Positions 30,539 through 38,539 of a stretch of 64,000 bases of DNA are shown here, piece by piece. The DNA is taken from NCBI RefSeq assembly GCF_001021505.1, contig NZ_LDPO01000008.1, positions 124,001-188,000 of the forward strand, written 5' to 3'. Within the stretch, counting starts at the first letter, position 1; each line of letters opens with the position of its first letter. The stretch is from Mycolicibacter heraklionensis (GTDB taxonomy: Bacteria; Actinomycetota; Actinomycetes; Mycobacteriales; Mycobacteriaceae). The position numbers and the translations under genes are program-made. Below the pieces are notes generated by a model, which was not told the DNA's origin, searched no databases, and worked only from the letters and a program-made list of their open reading frames with translations.

Positions 30539-31504
30539 TTAACCGGTTCCGCTCGCCGCCGACACGCGGCGCTTGTCGACGACGTTGTGCAGGGGTTGTC
30601 CGGACATATACCGGTGAAAATTGGCAACGAACTGCTGCTGCAACGTGTTTCGCCAACCCCTGATGTCACCACTGTTGTGGGGCGTCAGGCGTACATTGGG
30701 GGCGCTCCACAACGGATGGTCGGCTGGAAGGGGCTCCGGGTCGACGACATCGAGGGCCGCGCCGGCAATGACACCGACCTGCAGCGCCGCCACCAGCGCG
30801 CCGGTGTCGACCAGCTCGCCGCGGCCCACGTTGATCAGTCGCGCCGTCGGCCGCATTGCGTCAAGCACGCCGGCATCGACCATGCCCCGGGTCTGCGGCG
30901 TCAATGGCGCCGCCAGCACCACATAGTCGGCGTCGGTGACCGCGGCGAGCAGATCCGTGGTGATCGCGCCGAAGTCGGGATCCTCGCGGGCGCCGCGTCC
31001 GACACCGCGCACCGACATTCCGGTCGCACGCAGCAACCGGGCGATGGCCCGCCCGACGGGTCCTGGCCCGACGATCGTGACCGACGCCCCGGCAATCGGC
31101 TCGCTGTCGAAGTGCTCCCACCGCTGGACACGCTGAGCGTCCCAGGACCGCCGGAAGTCCTTGGCGAAGGCCAGGATCTGCCCCAGCACATATTCGGCTA
31201 TGGGCTCCTCGAAGATGCCGCGGGAATTGGTGACGACGACATCGCTGTCGATCAGCTCGTCGAACAGCACCGCGTCCACCCCGATGGCGGCAACCTGAAC
31301 CCAGCGCAACGCGTCTGCCGAAGGCCATACCGATTTCAGTGCGGGAGAAGAGAAATCGTATAGGAACAGCACGTCGGCGCCGACGATTCCGTCGGCCAGC
31401 CGCGACGACGGAACCATGCGCAGCTCCGCATCTGCGCTGATCGAATCGAGTTGGGCGGGAACCGACTCGCCGTGCTGGACGGTCACCACCGGCCGCGCGT
31501 CCAC
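30539..31504 (-). CDS. D-isomer-specific 2-hydroxyacid dehydrogenase
   Basis: About 321 residues. NAD-binding motif VGPGPVGRAIARLL near residue 145. Catalytic Arg region INVGRGELVDT, Glu in DPEPLPADHPLW, and His in LTPHNSG follow. It would interconvert a 2-hydroxy and a 2-oxo acid. The start is uncertain: the GTG at 31502-31504 is the best in-frame choice before the strong rightward promoter at 31506, and no clear Shine-Dalgarno is seen. It is upstream of the amidase on the same strand and divergent from the racemase-fold genes. Confidence 0.87.
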   Translation of the reverse strand: MDARPVVTVQHGESVPAQLDSISADAELRMVPSSRLADGIVGADVLFLYDFSSPALKSVWPSADALRWVQVAAIGVDAVLFDELIDSDVVVTNSRGIFEEPIAEYVLGQILAFAKDFRRSWDAQRVQRWEHFDSEPIAGASVTIVGPGPVGRAIARLLRATGMSVRGVGRGAREDPDFGAITTDLLAAVTDADYVVLAAPLTPQTRGMVDAGVLDAMRPTARLINVGRGELVDTGALVAALQVGVIAGAALDVVDPEPLPADHPLWSAPNVRLTPHNSGDIRGWRNTLQQQFVANFHRYMSGQPLHNVVDKRRVSAASGTG

Positions 31505-31505
31505 A

Positions 31506-31544
31506 TTGACACCGTAAAAACAGATCGTATGATTGTCAACAATC
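31506..31544 (+). promoter_or_regulatory. Near-consensus promoter overlapped by a GntR-type palindrome
   Basis: TTGACA (31506-31511), a 16-bp spacer and TATGAT (31528-31533) match the sigma-70/sigma-A consensus at 11 of 12 positions, which is rare in such GC-rich DNA. GATTGTCAACAATC (31531-31544) is a dyad with 6-bp arms, overlapping the -10 and start site. FadR-type GntR proteins bind TTGT..ACAA-like sites. The cassette's own GntR regulator (33060-33752) is the obvious candidate, so repression is inferred. Confidence 0.75.
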
Positions 31545-31585
31545 CAGGGCTGTCCTGGGGGTGGAACGTCGGTATGGGGAAACCC

Positions 31586-32344
31586 ATGGATCTGTCCCTC
31601 TTGCCGGACTTCGACGGGCCGGTCGATCAGCGCGGTGTCGGCATCATCGCGCCGTTCGATCTGGCCATCGAACGCGAACTGTGGCGCTGGATCCCCGCCG
31701 AGGTGACCCTGCATCTGGCACGCACCCACTACGAACCGGTCCCGGTGAGCCGGGCCATGGCCGAACTGGTGTCCGACACCAACCACCTACAGGCGGCAAC
31801 CCGCGACGTGCTGCACGTCGAGCCGGAGGTAGTCGCCTACCTGTGCGCGTCGGGCAGCTTCATTCACGGCGTCGAGTACGAGAAGACGCTGGTCACTGCG
31901 ATCGAAGCCGCCGGCGCCAAGGCAGCGGTCACCACGTCGGGAGCACTGGCTGAAGCGATTATCGCGCTGGACATCTCGCGGATCAGCGTGCTGACCCCCT
32001 ACGACGAGGAGCTGACCGACCTGCTGCGAGTGTTCTTGAACCAGCTCGGGGTCAGCGTGCTGCATTCGGATCATCTGGGCCTGGGCGGCGGGATCTGGAA
32101 GGTCAACTACCGCACGGTGGCCGAACGGATCCTGGCCGCGGACCGCCCGGATTCGCAGGCCATCTTCGTCAGCTGCACCAACCTGCGGACCTACGACATC
32201 ATCGCTCCCCTGGAGCAGATGCTGGGCAAGCCGATACTGACGGCCAACCAACTGACGATGTGGGCGTGTTTGGGCCGGATGGACCTGCCGATGATGGGTC
32301 CAGGGCGGTGGCTCCGCGACGTCTTCACCGGAGCCCCGCAATGA
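31586..32344 (+). CDS. Asp/Glu-racemase / maleate-isomerase-fold enzyme, two-cysteine form
   Basis: 252 residues. Both catalytic cysteines of the maleate isomerase/EutA-like family are present: Cys87 in YLCASGSFIHG and Cys197 in FVSCTNLRTYD, followed by GKPILTANQLTMWACL. The family isomerises maleate, racemises or decarboxylates acidic substrates, and includes the ectoine-utilisation protein EutA. I use the ATG at 31586 behind GGGGAAA; the ATG at 31530 would lie inside the promoter. Its stop overlaps the next gene's start by four bases. Confidence 0.85.
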   Translation: MDLSLLPDFDGPVDQRGVGIIAPFDLAIERELWRWIPAEVTLHLARTHYEPVPVSRAMAELVSDTNHLQAATRDVLHVEPEVVAYLCASGSFIHGVEYEKTLVTAIEAAGAKAAVTTSGALAEAIIALDISRISVLTPYDEELTDLLRVFLNQLGVSVLHSDHLGLGGGIWKVNYRTVAERILAADRPDSQAIFVSCTNLRTYDIIAPLEQMLGKPILTANQLTMWACLGRMDLPMMGPGRWLRDVFTGAPQ

Positions 32345-33063
32345 CCGCCACCCAACCGACCGTCGGGTTCATCTATCCCGACCACGCCGCCGAGTCCGAC
32401 TATCCGCGCGCCGCCCACTTGCTGGGTGTGCACCTGCCGGTGGCGCACATCTACGGCACCGACTTGCACGCCGTGCCGGAGCTGATGGATCTCGGCAGCC
32501 CGGACAAACTCGCCTGGGGAGCGGCGCTGCTGGCGCCGCAGCGGCCCGCCGCGGTGGTCTGGGCATGCACTTCGGGCAGCTTTGTATTCGGGCCCTCCGG
32601 CGCCGCCGAGCAGGTCGATCGGCTGGCAACGGAAGCCGGCGTGCCCGCCTCGAGCACGTCGTTCGCCTTCGTGCACGCCCTGGCCGCGCTCGGCTGTCGC
32701 CACGTCGCGGTGGCGGCCAGCTATCCGCGCGAGATCGCCGAGCTGTTCGTGAATTTCGTTGCCGCCCACGGTGTCACCGTCGAAGCCATGGGCGATGCCG
32801 GCATCCCCACCGCCGCACAGGTGGGCCGGCTGACACCAAGCGACGTGCGGGAATTGGCGCTGCGCAATGACTCACCCCGAGCAGACGCACTGTTGATCCC
32901 CGACACCGCCATGCACACCGTCGACCAAATCGACGCGCTCGAGCGACTGCTCGGCAAGCCGGTCCTGACCGCCAATGCGGTGACGGTGTGGGAAGGTTTG
33001 CGCATCGCCGGGATAACCCGGCGGACTACCGGGCTGGGCGCATTGTTCGAGGATGGGCGATGA
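32341..33063 (+). CDS. Asp/Glu-racemase-fold paralogue lacking the second catalytic Cys
   Basis: 240 residues, related to the preceding protein. Cys76 in VWACTSGSFVFG aligns with the first catalytic Cys. At the second position the motif is LLIPDTAMHT, placing Asp188 where the paralogue has Cys197. GKPVLTANAVTVWEGL follows as in the partner. Loss of one nucleophile argues against a simple two-base racemase and for a changed reaction or a partner role. Coupled by 4-bp overlaps to both neighbours. Confidence 0.82.
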   Translation: MTATQPTVGFIYPDHAAESDYPRAAHLLGVHLPVAHIYGTDLHAVPELMDLGSPDKLAWGAALLAPQRPAAVVWACTSGSFVFGPSGAAEQVDRLATEAGVPASSTSFAFVHALAALGCRHVAVAASYPREIAELFVNFVAAHGVTVEAMGDAGIPTAAQVGRLTPSDVRELALRNDSPRADALLIPDTAMHTVDQIDALERLLGKPVLTANAVTVWEGLRIAGITRRTTGLGALFEDGR

Positions 33064-33752
33064 CAATCTCACATGATGCCGGGTTCGAGCCGTTGAGCCG
33101 GCCCTCGACGGCCGAACTGATCGCCGAACGGCTCCGGGAGGCGATCACCCGCGGCCGGCTGGCACCGGGTCAACAACTCGGCGAAGCGAGCCTGGCCGCG
33201 CAGTTCGCGGTGTCGCGCGGCCCGCTACGTGAGGCGATGCAGCGACTGGTGGCCGAAGGGTTGCTGCGCAGTGAACGCAACCGGGGCATCTTCGTCGTCG
33301 AACTCACCGATGACGATGTCCGCGACGTGTACCAGGCCCGCAAGGCCATCGAACGCGCCGCCGTGATCGAAGTGCTGCGCGGTGACCCCCGCGTCGCGGC
33401 TGCGCGGCTGCGTGGCCCGGTGGAAGCCCTGCGTGTTGCCGCCTCCCGAGGCGACGGCGCCGCGGCGGCCGATGCCGACCAGGAGTTTCACGAGGTGTTG
33501 GTCGACTGCGCCGGCAGTCCTCGACTGCACCGCGCGATGCGGACGCTGCTGTCGGAAACACGAATCCTGCTCGGCGAACTCGAAGAGGCCTATCCCGACC
33601 TGCGCGAGCAGGTCACCGAACATGTCGTGCTGCGCAAGGCGATCGGCGCCGGAGACGAAGAACTAGCGATCCGGCTGATCGACGAACACATGGACGATGC
33701 GGTGCGCCGCCTGTTGGCGCGGAGAGGACAGCTACTTCTGGCGCCGTCGTAG
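33060..33752 (+). CDS. GntR-family regulator, FCD (FadR) subgroup
   Basis: 230 residues. An N-terminal winged helix (about residues 15-80, with LAAQFAVSRGPLREAMQRL and EGLLRSERNRGIFV) is followed by an all-helical FCD effector domain. That domain has metal-binding-type residues in DADQEFHEVLV, TEHVVLRKAI and LIDEHMDDAV. Such regulators usually respond to carboxylic acids. It is the last gene of the racemase-fold operon, and the palindrome at 31531-31544 is its likely site. It is convergent with the IclR gene three bases away. Confidence 0.92.
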   Translation: MTISHDAGFEPLSRPSTAELIAERLREAITRGRLAPGQQLGEASLAAQFAVSRGPLREAMQRLVAEGLLRSERNRGIFVVELTDDDVRDVYQARKAIERAAVIEVLRGDPRVAAARLRGPVEALRVAASRGDGAAAADADQEFHEVLVDCAGSPRLHRAMRTLLSETRILLGELEEAYPDLREQVTEHVVLRKAIGAGDEELAIRLIDEHMDDAVRRLLARRGQLLLAPS

Positions 33753-33755
33753 CTG

Positions 33756-34574
33756 CTAGCCGATCTGGTCGCCGATCTCTTTGGCCGCCTCGACCAGCAC
33801 ACCGGCCACCCCTCGGTACTGTGAGCTGCTCAGTCGGTGAACGGGCGCAGCGGCGTTGAGTGCCAGCAGCACACCTGGGGCGCGCGTGGGGATGGGGACC
33901 GCGACTGAGGCGACTCCTTCTTCACTCCCCTCCCGGTTCACCGCGTACCCCTGTTGTCGTATCCGACTGAGCTCGCGTTGCAGCTCCGTCCTGGTGCCGA
34001 CCGAATGTGCCGTCACGCGCTCCAGCGCATCGTCCGGGTACAGATGGGCAATGTCGACATCAGACAGGCGCGCCAGCAGCGCCTTGCCGGTCGAGGTGCA
34101 GTGCGCGGGCATGGTGCGCCCGAGCCTTGAGGCAACCCGAACGGCAGCCGGCCCCTCGGCGGCTGCGATGAAGCGAACCCTGGCGCCCTCGAGCATTCCC
34201 AGATGGACCGACTCGTTGAGGCGTTCACTGAGGCGGAGCAGGACCGGCTTTGCCGCATTCTCGATATCGATGCGGTTGAACACCGAAAACGCCACGCTCA
34301 TCAGCGCCGGCCCGGGGTGATACGCCTTCGACACCGGATCCTGGCGCACGAAGCCCCGGTATTGCAGCATGGCCAACAGGCGATGGGCCGTCGAGGATGC
34401 GACGCCCAAGTGCTTCGCCGCGTCGGTCAAACGGATCTGCGGCTGCTCTCCCAGCAGCAGCAGAAGCTTCAGCGCCCTGTCCACCGACCCGATCGGATAC
34501 TGCGGCACGCCCCACTCCGGAGCCGCGGCGCCGGCGCCGTCGGCAGTGGCCCGGAGAAGCTCATCGCTCTGCAT
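33756..34574 (-). CDS. IclR-family regulator, likely for the phthalate/protocatechuate operon
   Basis: 272 residues. The helix-turn-helix is at about residues 28-90 (RLTDAAKHLGVASSTAHRLLAML). The IclR ligand domain has SVHLGMLEGARVRFIAAAEG, MPAHCTSTGKALLA and SEEGVASVAVPI. It is divergent from the dioxygenase operon, as PhtR/PcaR-type IclR regulators often are. Its own ATG lies inside one of two copies of the element TCTGCATACCAGA, the other sitting just before the dioxygenase gene. Autoregulation plus control of the operon is inferred. Confidence 0.9.
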   Translation of the reverse strand: MQSDELLRATADGAGAAAPEWGVPQYPIGSVDRALKLLLLLGEQPQIRLTDAAKHLGVASSTAHRLLAMLQYRGFVRQDPVSKAYHPGPALMSVAFSVFNRIDIENAAKPVLLRLSERLNESVHLGMLEGARVRFIAAAEGPAAVRVASRLGRTMPAHCTSTGKALLARLSDVDIAHLYPDDALERVTAHSVGTRTELQRELSRIRQQGYAVNREGSEEGVASVAVPIPTRAPGVLLALNAAAPVHRLSSSQYRGVAGVLVEAAKEIGDQIG

Positions 34575-34580
34575 ACCAGA
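34567..34580. promoter_or_regulatory. Putative IclR operator, copy 1 (over the regulator start codon)
   Basis: CTCTGCATACCAGA is identical to 34652-34665; the match continues as GATCG here and CATCG there. TCTG and CAGA form a short dyad. This copy contains the regulator's start codon, suggesting autorepression. Confidence 0.6.
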
Positions 34581-34651
34581 GATCGTACTCAGCGTTGTTG
34601 ACCTTTAATCCGTCGTCCTGGCAAAGTTTTCTGCACGCCCCGAAAAGATTT

Positions 34652-34665
34652 CTCTGCATACCAGA
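34652..34665. promoter_or_regulatory. Putative IclR operator, copy 2 (before the dioxygenase operon)
   Basis: This is the second exact copy of CTCTGCATACCAGA, 85 bp from the first and 32 bp before the dioxygenase ATG. The placement is near the expected transcription start of the operon. No clear -10 was found, consistent with a need for an activator, but this is inference. Confidence 0.6.
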
Positions 34666-34697
34666 CATCGCGGGCCTTCAAGACTGGAGACGCATCG

Positions 34698-36137
34698 ATG
34701 AGTGATCACCGTCATGTCCTCGACGAGGTCCGGCGGGGAATGATCCCAGCGCACATCTACAACGACGCCGAGATCTTCGAACTCGAGAAGGAGCGGCTCT
34801 TCCGTCGCGCCTGGATGTTCGTGGCGCATGAGTCGGAGATCCCCCAAGACGGCGACTACGTGGTGCGACGCCTGCTCAACGACTCCTTCATCATTGCGCG
34901 CGACTCCAAGGGCGACGTGCGGGCCATGTTCAACATGTGCCTGCATCGCGGGATGCAGATCTGCCGCGCCGAGATGGGCAACGCCTCCAATTTCCGCTGC
35001 CCCTACCACGGCTGGTCGTATCGAAACGACGGGCGCATCACCGGCCTGCCCTTCCACCAAGAGGCTTATGGCGGCGAGGCCGGCTTCTCCAAGCGCGGTC
35101 AGACGCTGTTGCCGGCACCGAGCCTGGCCAGTTACAACGGGATGATCTTCATCAGCCTTGATCCCCAGGCTCCGCCGCTCGAAGAGTTTCTCGGCGACTT
35201 CAAGTTCTATCTCGACTTCTACACCAAGCAGAGTCGCAGCGGTCTCGAGGTGCGCGGCCCGCAACGATGGCGCATCAAAGCGAACTGGAAGATCGGCGTC
35301 GAGAACTTCGCCGGGGACATGTATCACACCCCGCATACCCACGCCTCTGTCGTCGATATCGGGCTGTTTCGTGAACCGAAGGCGCAGAAGCGTAAAGACG
35401 GTGCGACCTACTGGGCGACCTGCGGCGGCGGTACGACCTACAAGCTGCCGCCCGGCAACTTTGAGGAACGGATGCGCTATGTCGGCTACCCCGACGAGAT
35501 GGTGGGGCGAATCAAGGACGTATGGTCCACCGACCATCAGCGCATGGTCGCCGACGACGGCTTCATGATCTCAGCGGCATCGTGCTTTCCCAATATGAGC
35601 CTGGTGCACAACTGGCCGAAGATTCAAGACAGCGAAGATGTGTTGCCGTTCATATCGATTCGTACCTGGCAGCCGATCAGTGAGAACGAAACCGAGGTGT
35701 ACTCGTGGTTCGCGGTCGACGCGGCCGCCCCCGAGCAGTTCAAGAAGGACTCGTATAAGGCCTACCTGATGTGCTTTGGCTCCACGGGCATGTTCGAACA
35801 GGATGACGTGGAGAACTGGGTGTCGCTGACCAACACCGCTGCCGGCTCCATGGCCCGTCAACTGTTGCTCAACGGACGGATGGGGCTGCTTGCCGACGAC
35901 ACCCCGGTGGTCAATGCGTTACCGCCGGAGCTGTTCCATGGCCCAGGCACCGCTCAAGTCGGCTACAACGAGAACAATCAGCGGGCGATCCTTCGGTTGT
36001 GGGCCGATCACCTCCAGATGGCCCCGGTAGCGACGGACACCGCAGCCATGGGTACGCAGCGCGACGGAATCACCCCCCTGGTGCAGACCAACGGCACGTC
36101 GGCATGCGAGACAGCCTGCGAGGAGGCCCGGGTATGA
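34698..36137 (+). CDS. phtAa: Rieske non-heme iron dioxygenase, large (alpha) subunit, phthalate-type
   Basis: 479 residues. The Rieske [2Fe-2S] ligands are Cys81/His83 (CLHRG) and Cys101/His104 (CPYHGW). The mononuclear iron site has His210 and His215 in GDMYHTPHTH and an Asp in EQDDVEN. Oxygenases of this type dihydroxylate an aromatic ring. Phthalate 3,4-dioxygenation is proposed because the next genes supply a dihydrodiol dehydrogenase, a class II aldolase-type decarboxylase and the protocatechuate pathway. No ferredoxin or reductase lies in the window. The gene symbol is tentative. Confidence 0.85.
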   Translation: MSDHRHVLDEVRRGMIPAHIYNDAEIFELEKERLFRRAWMFVAHESEIPQDGDYVVRRLLNDSFIIARDSKGDVRAMFNMCLHRGMQICRAEMGNASNFRCPYHGWSYRNDGRITGLPFHQEAYGGEAGFSKRGQTLLPAPSLASYNGMIFISLDPQAPPLEEFLGDFKFYLDFYTKQSRSGLEVRGPQRWRIKANWKIGVENFAGDMYHTPHTHASVVDIGLFREPKAQKRKDGATYWATCGGGTTYKLPPGNFEERMRYVGYPDEMVGRIKDVWSTDHQRMVADDGFMISAASCFPNMSLVHNWPKIQDSEDVLPFISIRTWQPISENETEVYSWFAVDAAAPEQFKKDSYKAYLMCFGSTGMFEQDDVENWVSLTNTAAGSMARQLLLNGRMGLLADDTPVVNALPPELFHGPGTAQVGYNENNQRAILRLWADHLQMAPVATDTAAMGTQRDGITPLVQTNGTSACETACEEARV

Positions 36138-36760
36138 CATCCACCGAGAAGAGTCAGCGGCCCGGGTTCGCCCGACCGAAAGATGCCGGCGGACCGTGGG
36201 AGCTGGCAGTTCTGGGTGATCATGCGCCGAAGACGGTCCGCAGCGGTAAACCCTTGCCGTTCAACGATGCCCGCCACCTGCAGGCACATCAGTTCTTGGT
36301 CGACGAGGCCTACCTGCTCGACGCACAGCAGTACACCGAATGGCTCGACACCCTCACCGAGGACATCCATTACTTCATGCCTGTGCGGGTGACCACCGCC
36401 TCGGGCGCTGGATTCGACACTTCGCCCGGCATGGCCCATTTCGACGAGAACAAATACTCGCTGAACCGGCGCGTCGCGCGCTTTGCGACCGAGCACGCCT
36501 GGACCGAAGATCCTCCGTCGCGGCTGCGCCATCACATCACCAATGTCCGTACCTTTGCCTGCGATGACGACCAACACCTGATCGTCGAGTCGGCTGAGCT
36601 GCTCTTCCGCAGCCGCGGCGATGTGAACGAGGCGGCGTTCGTCTCCTGCGGCCGTGAAGATCTACTGCGGCGCACTGATGACCAATGGAAGTTGGCGCGG
36701 CGCACCATCTATGTCGATGAGTCGGTCCTGCGCATGCAGAACTTGGCGGTCTTCCTGTGA
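36134..36760 (+). CDS. phtAb: Aromatic-ring dioxygenase small (beta) subunit
   Basis: 208 residues, of the NTF2-like beta-subunit family. Visible are HQFLVDEAYLLDAQQYTEWLD near residue 52, EDIHYFMPVRVTT, and the C-terminal WKLARRTIYVDESVLRMQNLA. It has no catalytic residues of its own and forms the alpha3beta3 oxygenase with the preceding protein. The start codon overlaps the alpha-subunit stop by four bases. Confidence 0.88.
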   Translation: MTSTEKSQRPGFARPKDAGGPWELAVLGDHAPKTVRSGKPLPFNDARHLQAHQFLVDEAYLLDAQQYTEWLDTLTEDIHYFMPVRVTTASGAGFDTSPGMAHFDENKYSLNRRVARFATEHAWTEDPPSRLRHHITNVRTFACDDDQHLIVESAELLFRSRGDVNEAAFVSCGREDLLRRTDDQWKLARRTIYVDESVLRMQNLAVFL

Positions 36761-37017
36761 GCGCACTCGACGACCTCATGGCTAATGCGGTCGGTGACGC
36801 AATAACCATCGCCAACGAATTCACCGAAGTGACGCTGCACCGGATCGATACCCGCAACGGTTCGCGGCTGCTGATCACGTCGCCGAAGTCGGGACAGTGG
36901 ATCAGTCTCGACGCCCTGGAACTTGAGGCATTGACCTGGCAGAACGCCTACACTCTGGCCGCGATGGTCGGCAACATGCATCAACCGCTGCTCTGCGACG
37001 ACAGTGACCTGCCATGA
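36757..37017 (+). CDS. Small protein of unknown function in the dioxygenase operon
   Basis: 86 residues from a GTG overlapping the previous stop; its own stop overlaps the dehydrogenase start, so it is translated as part of the operon. Sequence includes TIANEFTEVTLHRIDTRNG and WISLDALELEALTWQNAYTL. It has a single Cys, so it is not a ferredoxin despite sitting where one might be expected. I have a faint memory of similar small proteins beside actinobacterial aromatic dioxygenases, without known activity. Confidence 0.75.
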   Translation: MSALDDLMANAVGDAITIANEFTEVTLHRIDTRNGSRLLITSPKSGQWISLDALELEALTWQNAYTLAAMVGNMHQPLLCDDSDLP

Positions 37018-37814
37018 CGGGATGGCTGGACGGAAAACGGGCGCTGGTCGTCGGGGCTGGCTCAGGCATCGGCCGAGCAGTCGTTGACGCCTATCTCGAC
37101 GAGGGAGCCCAGGTCGCGGTGTTGGAACGCGATCCGGCGAAGTGCGCCGCCTTGGCAAGGCAATTGCCGGGACTTCCGGTCACCGAGGGAGACGCAACGA
37201 CAGCCGAGGCCAACAAACGCGCTGTCGCAGCAGCCGTCGCCGCGTTCGGCGGCCTGGACACGCTGGTCAACTGCGTCGGGATCTTCGACTTCTACAAGGG
37301 AATCACCGACATCTCCGCCGAAGAGCTGGCGCCGGCCTTCGACGAAATGTTCACGACGAACGTGCTGAGTCAGCTGCAGTCGGTGAAGGCCGCCGTCCCG
37401 GCGCTGCAAGCCCAGGAGCGCTCGTCGATCGTCCTCACCGAGTCGGCGTCGTCGTTCTATCCGGGCCGCGGCGGCGTGCTCTACGTCGCGTCGAAGTTCG
37501 CCGTTCGCGGCCTGGTCGCGACCCTCGCCTACGAACTCGCGCCGCACATCCGGGTCAACGGTGTTGCACCAGGCGGAACGTTGAACACCGACCTGCGCGG
37601 TCTGCGCAACCTGTCGCTGGACCATATCCGCCTCGACGACACCCCTGACCGGGCACGCGACCTTGCGGCACGCACGCCCCTCAATGTCGCACTCACTCCG
37701 CAGGACCACGCCTGGAGCTACGTCTTCCTGGCTTCAGACCGGTCCCGCGGCATCACGGCCGGGACTACACATCCCGACGGCGGATTCGGAATGACTACCG
37801 GGGGTACCGCGTGA
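37014..37814 (+). CDS. phtB: Short-chain dehydrogenase, probable cis-dihydrodiol dehydrogenase
   Basis: 266 residues, classical SDR. Cofactor loop GAGSGIGRA near residue 15, Asn in VNCVG, Ser in LTESASSFY, and the YVASK Tyr/Lys pair. It should oxidise the cis-dihydrodiol made by the dioxygenase, restoring aromaticity (phthalate dihydrodiol to 3,4-dihydroxyphthalate if the substrate is right). Overlaps both neighbours by four bases. Confidence 0.85.
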   Translation: MTGWLDGKRALVVGAGSGIGRAVVDAYLDEGAQVAVLERDPAKCAALARQLPGLPVTEGDATTAEANKRAVAAAVAAFGGLDTLVNCVGIFDFYKGITDISAEELAPAFDEMFTTNVLSQLQSVKAAVPALQAQERSSIVLTESASSFYPGRGGVLYVASKFAVRGLVATLAYELAPHIRVNGVAPGGTLNTDLRGLRNLSLDHIRLDDTPDRARDLAARTPLNVALTPQDHAWSYVFLASDRSRGITAGTTHPDGGFGMTTGGTA

Positions 37815-38539
37815 CCGGCGACGACCTGGCGCCGCTGCGGCTAGAGGTTGCCCAGGCGTGCCGAGTCGCTGCCGCCCGCGGCCTGGTGGACGGAATTCTC
37901 GGACACATCAGTGCCCGGATCGACGACGAACACCTACTCGTGCGGTGTCGCAGCGACTCTGACGACGGCGTTGCCTTCACTCGGCCCGACGACATTCGGC
38001 TCATCCGCTTCGACGGAACCCCCGGTATCGCAGGGGAATTAGACGGGTATCGGGTACCCAACGAGTTGCCGATTCACGTCGAGACGCTGCTGGCACATCC
38101 CGAACACCGGGCGGTGGCCCACCTGCATCCGGCGGCCGTCGTGGCCGCCGACCTGGCGGGCATCACGATAGAACCCCTCTACGGGGCTTTCGACATCCCC
38201 GGCGCATTGCTCGCGCGCCGCGGCGTCCCGGTGTACCCGAGGGCGGTGCTGATCCGCACCGCAGAACTCGGCAAGGAGATGGTCGCCGCCATGGCGGGCA
38301 AGCCGGTGGTGATCTGTCGCGGCCATGGAATCACCAGTGCCGCTGCCACGGTTCGCCAGGCCGTCCTGCAAGCGATAAGCCTGGACCAATTGGCTTCGAT
38401 GTCACTGCGAGTGCGCTCCGCGGGCGGCGTGTGTAAGCCGATCGACGAGTCAGACTGGGCAGATCTGCCCGACCTCGGCCCCGCATTCACTGCGGATGCC
38501 GCCTGGCGCCATGAACTGGCCCGGCTGGAGTGGCGATGA
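37811..38539 (+). CDS. phtC: Class II aldolase-family protein, probable 3,4-dihydroxyphthalate decarboxylase
   Basis: 242 residues. The zinc ligands of the class II aldolase/adducin fold are visible in HLHPAAVVAA and VICRGHGIT, and the acidic residue in PNELPIHVE. PhtC of Arthrobacter, which decarboxylates 3,4-dihydroxyphthalate to protocatechuate, belongs to this family. Its place between the dehydrogenase and protocatechuate dioxygenase supports that role, though an aldolase reaction cannot be excluded. GTG start. Confidence 0.8.
   Translation: MTGDDLAPLRLEVAQACRVAAARGLVDGILGHISARIDDEHLLVRCRSDSDDGVAFTRPDDIRLIRFDGTPGIAGELDGYRVPNELPIHVETLLAHPEHRAVAHLHPAAVVAADLAGITIEPLYGAFDIPGALLARRGVPVYPRAVLIRTAELGKEMVAAMAGKPVVICRGHGITSAAATVRQAVLQAISLDQLASMSLRVRSAGGVCKPIDESDWADLPDLGPAFTADAAWRHELARLEWR

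Noticed and set aside
28669..33752. Standard ectoine-degradation (doe/eut) operon
   Set aside because: No ectoine hydrolase, deacetylase, threonine-dehydratase-like or cyclodeaminase gene is present; only the EutA-like fold overlaps.
34698..38539. Terephthalate pathway (tph)
   Set aside because: That route uses a TphB-type oxidative decarboxylase; here a separate SDR and a class II aldolase-type protein fit phthalate better.
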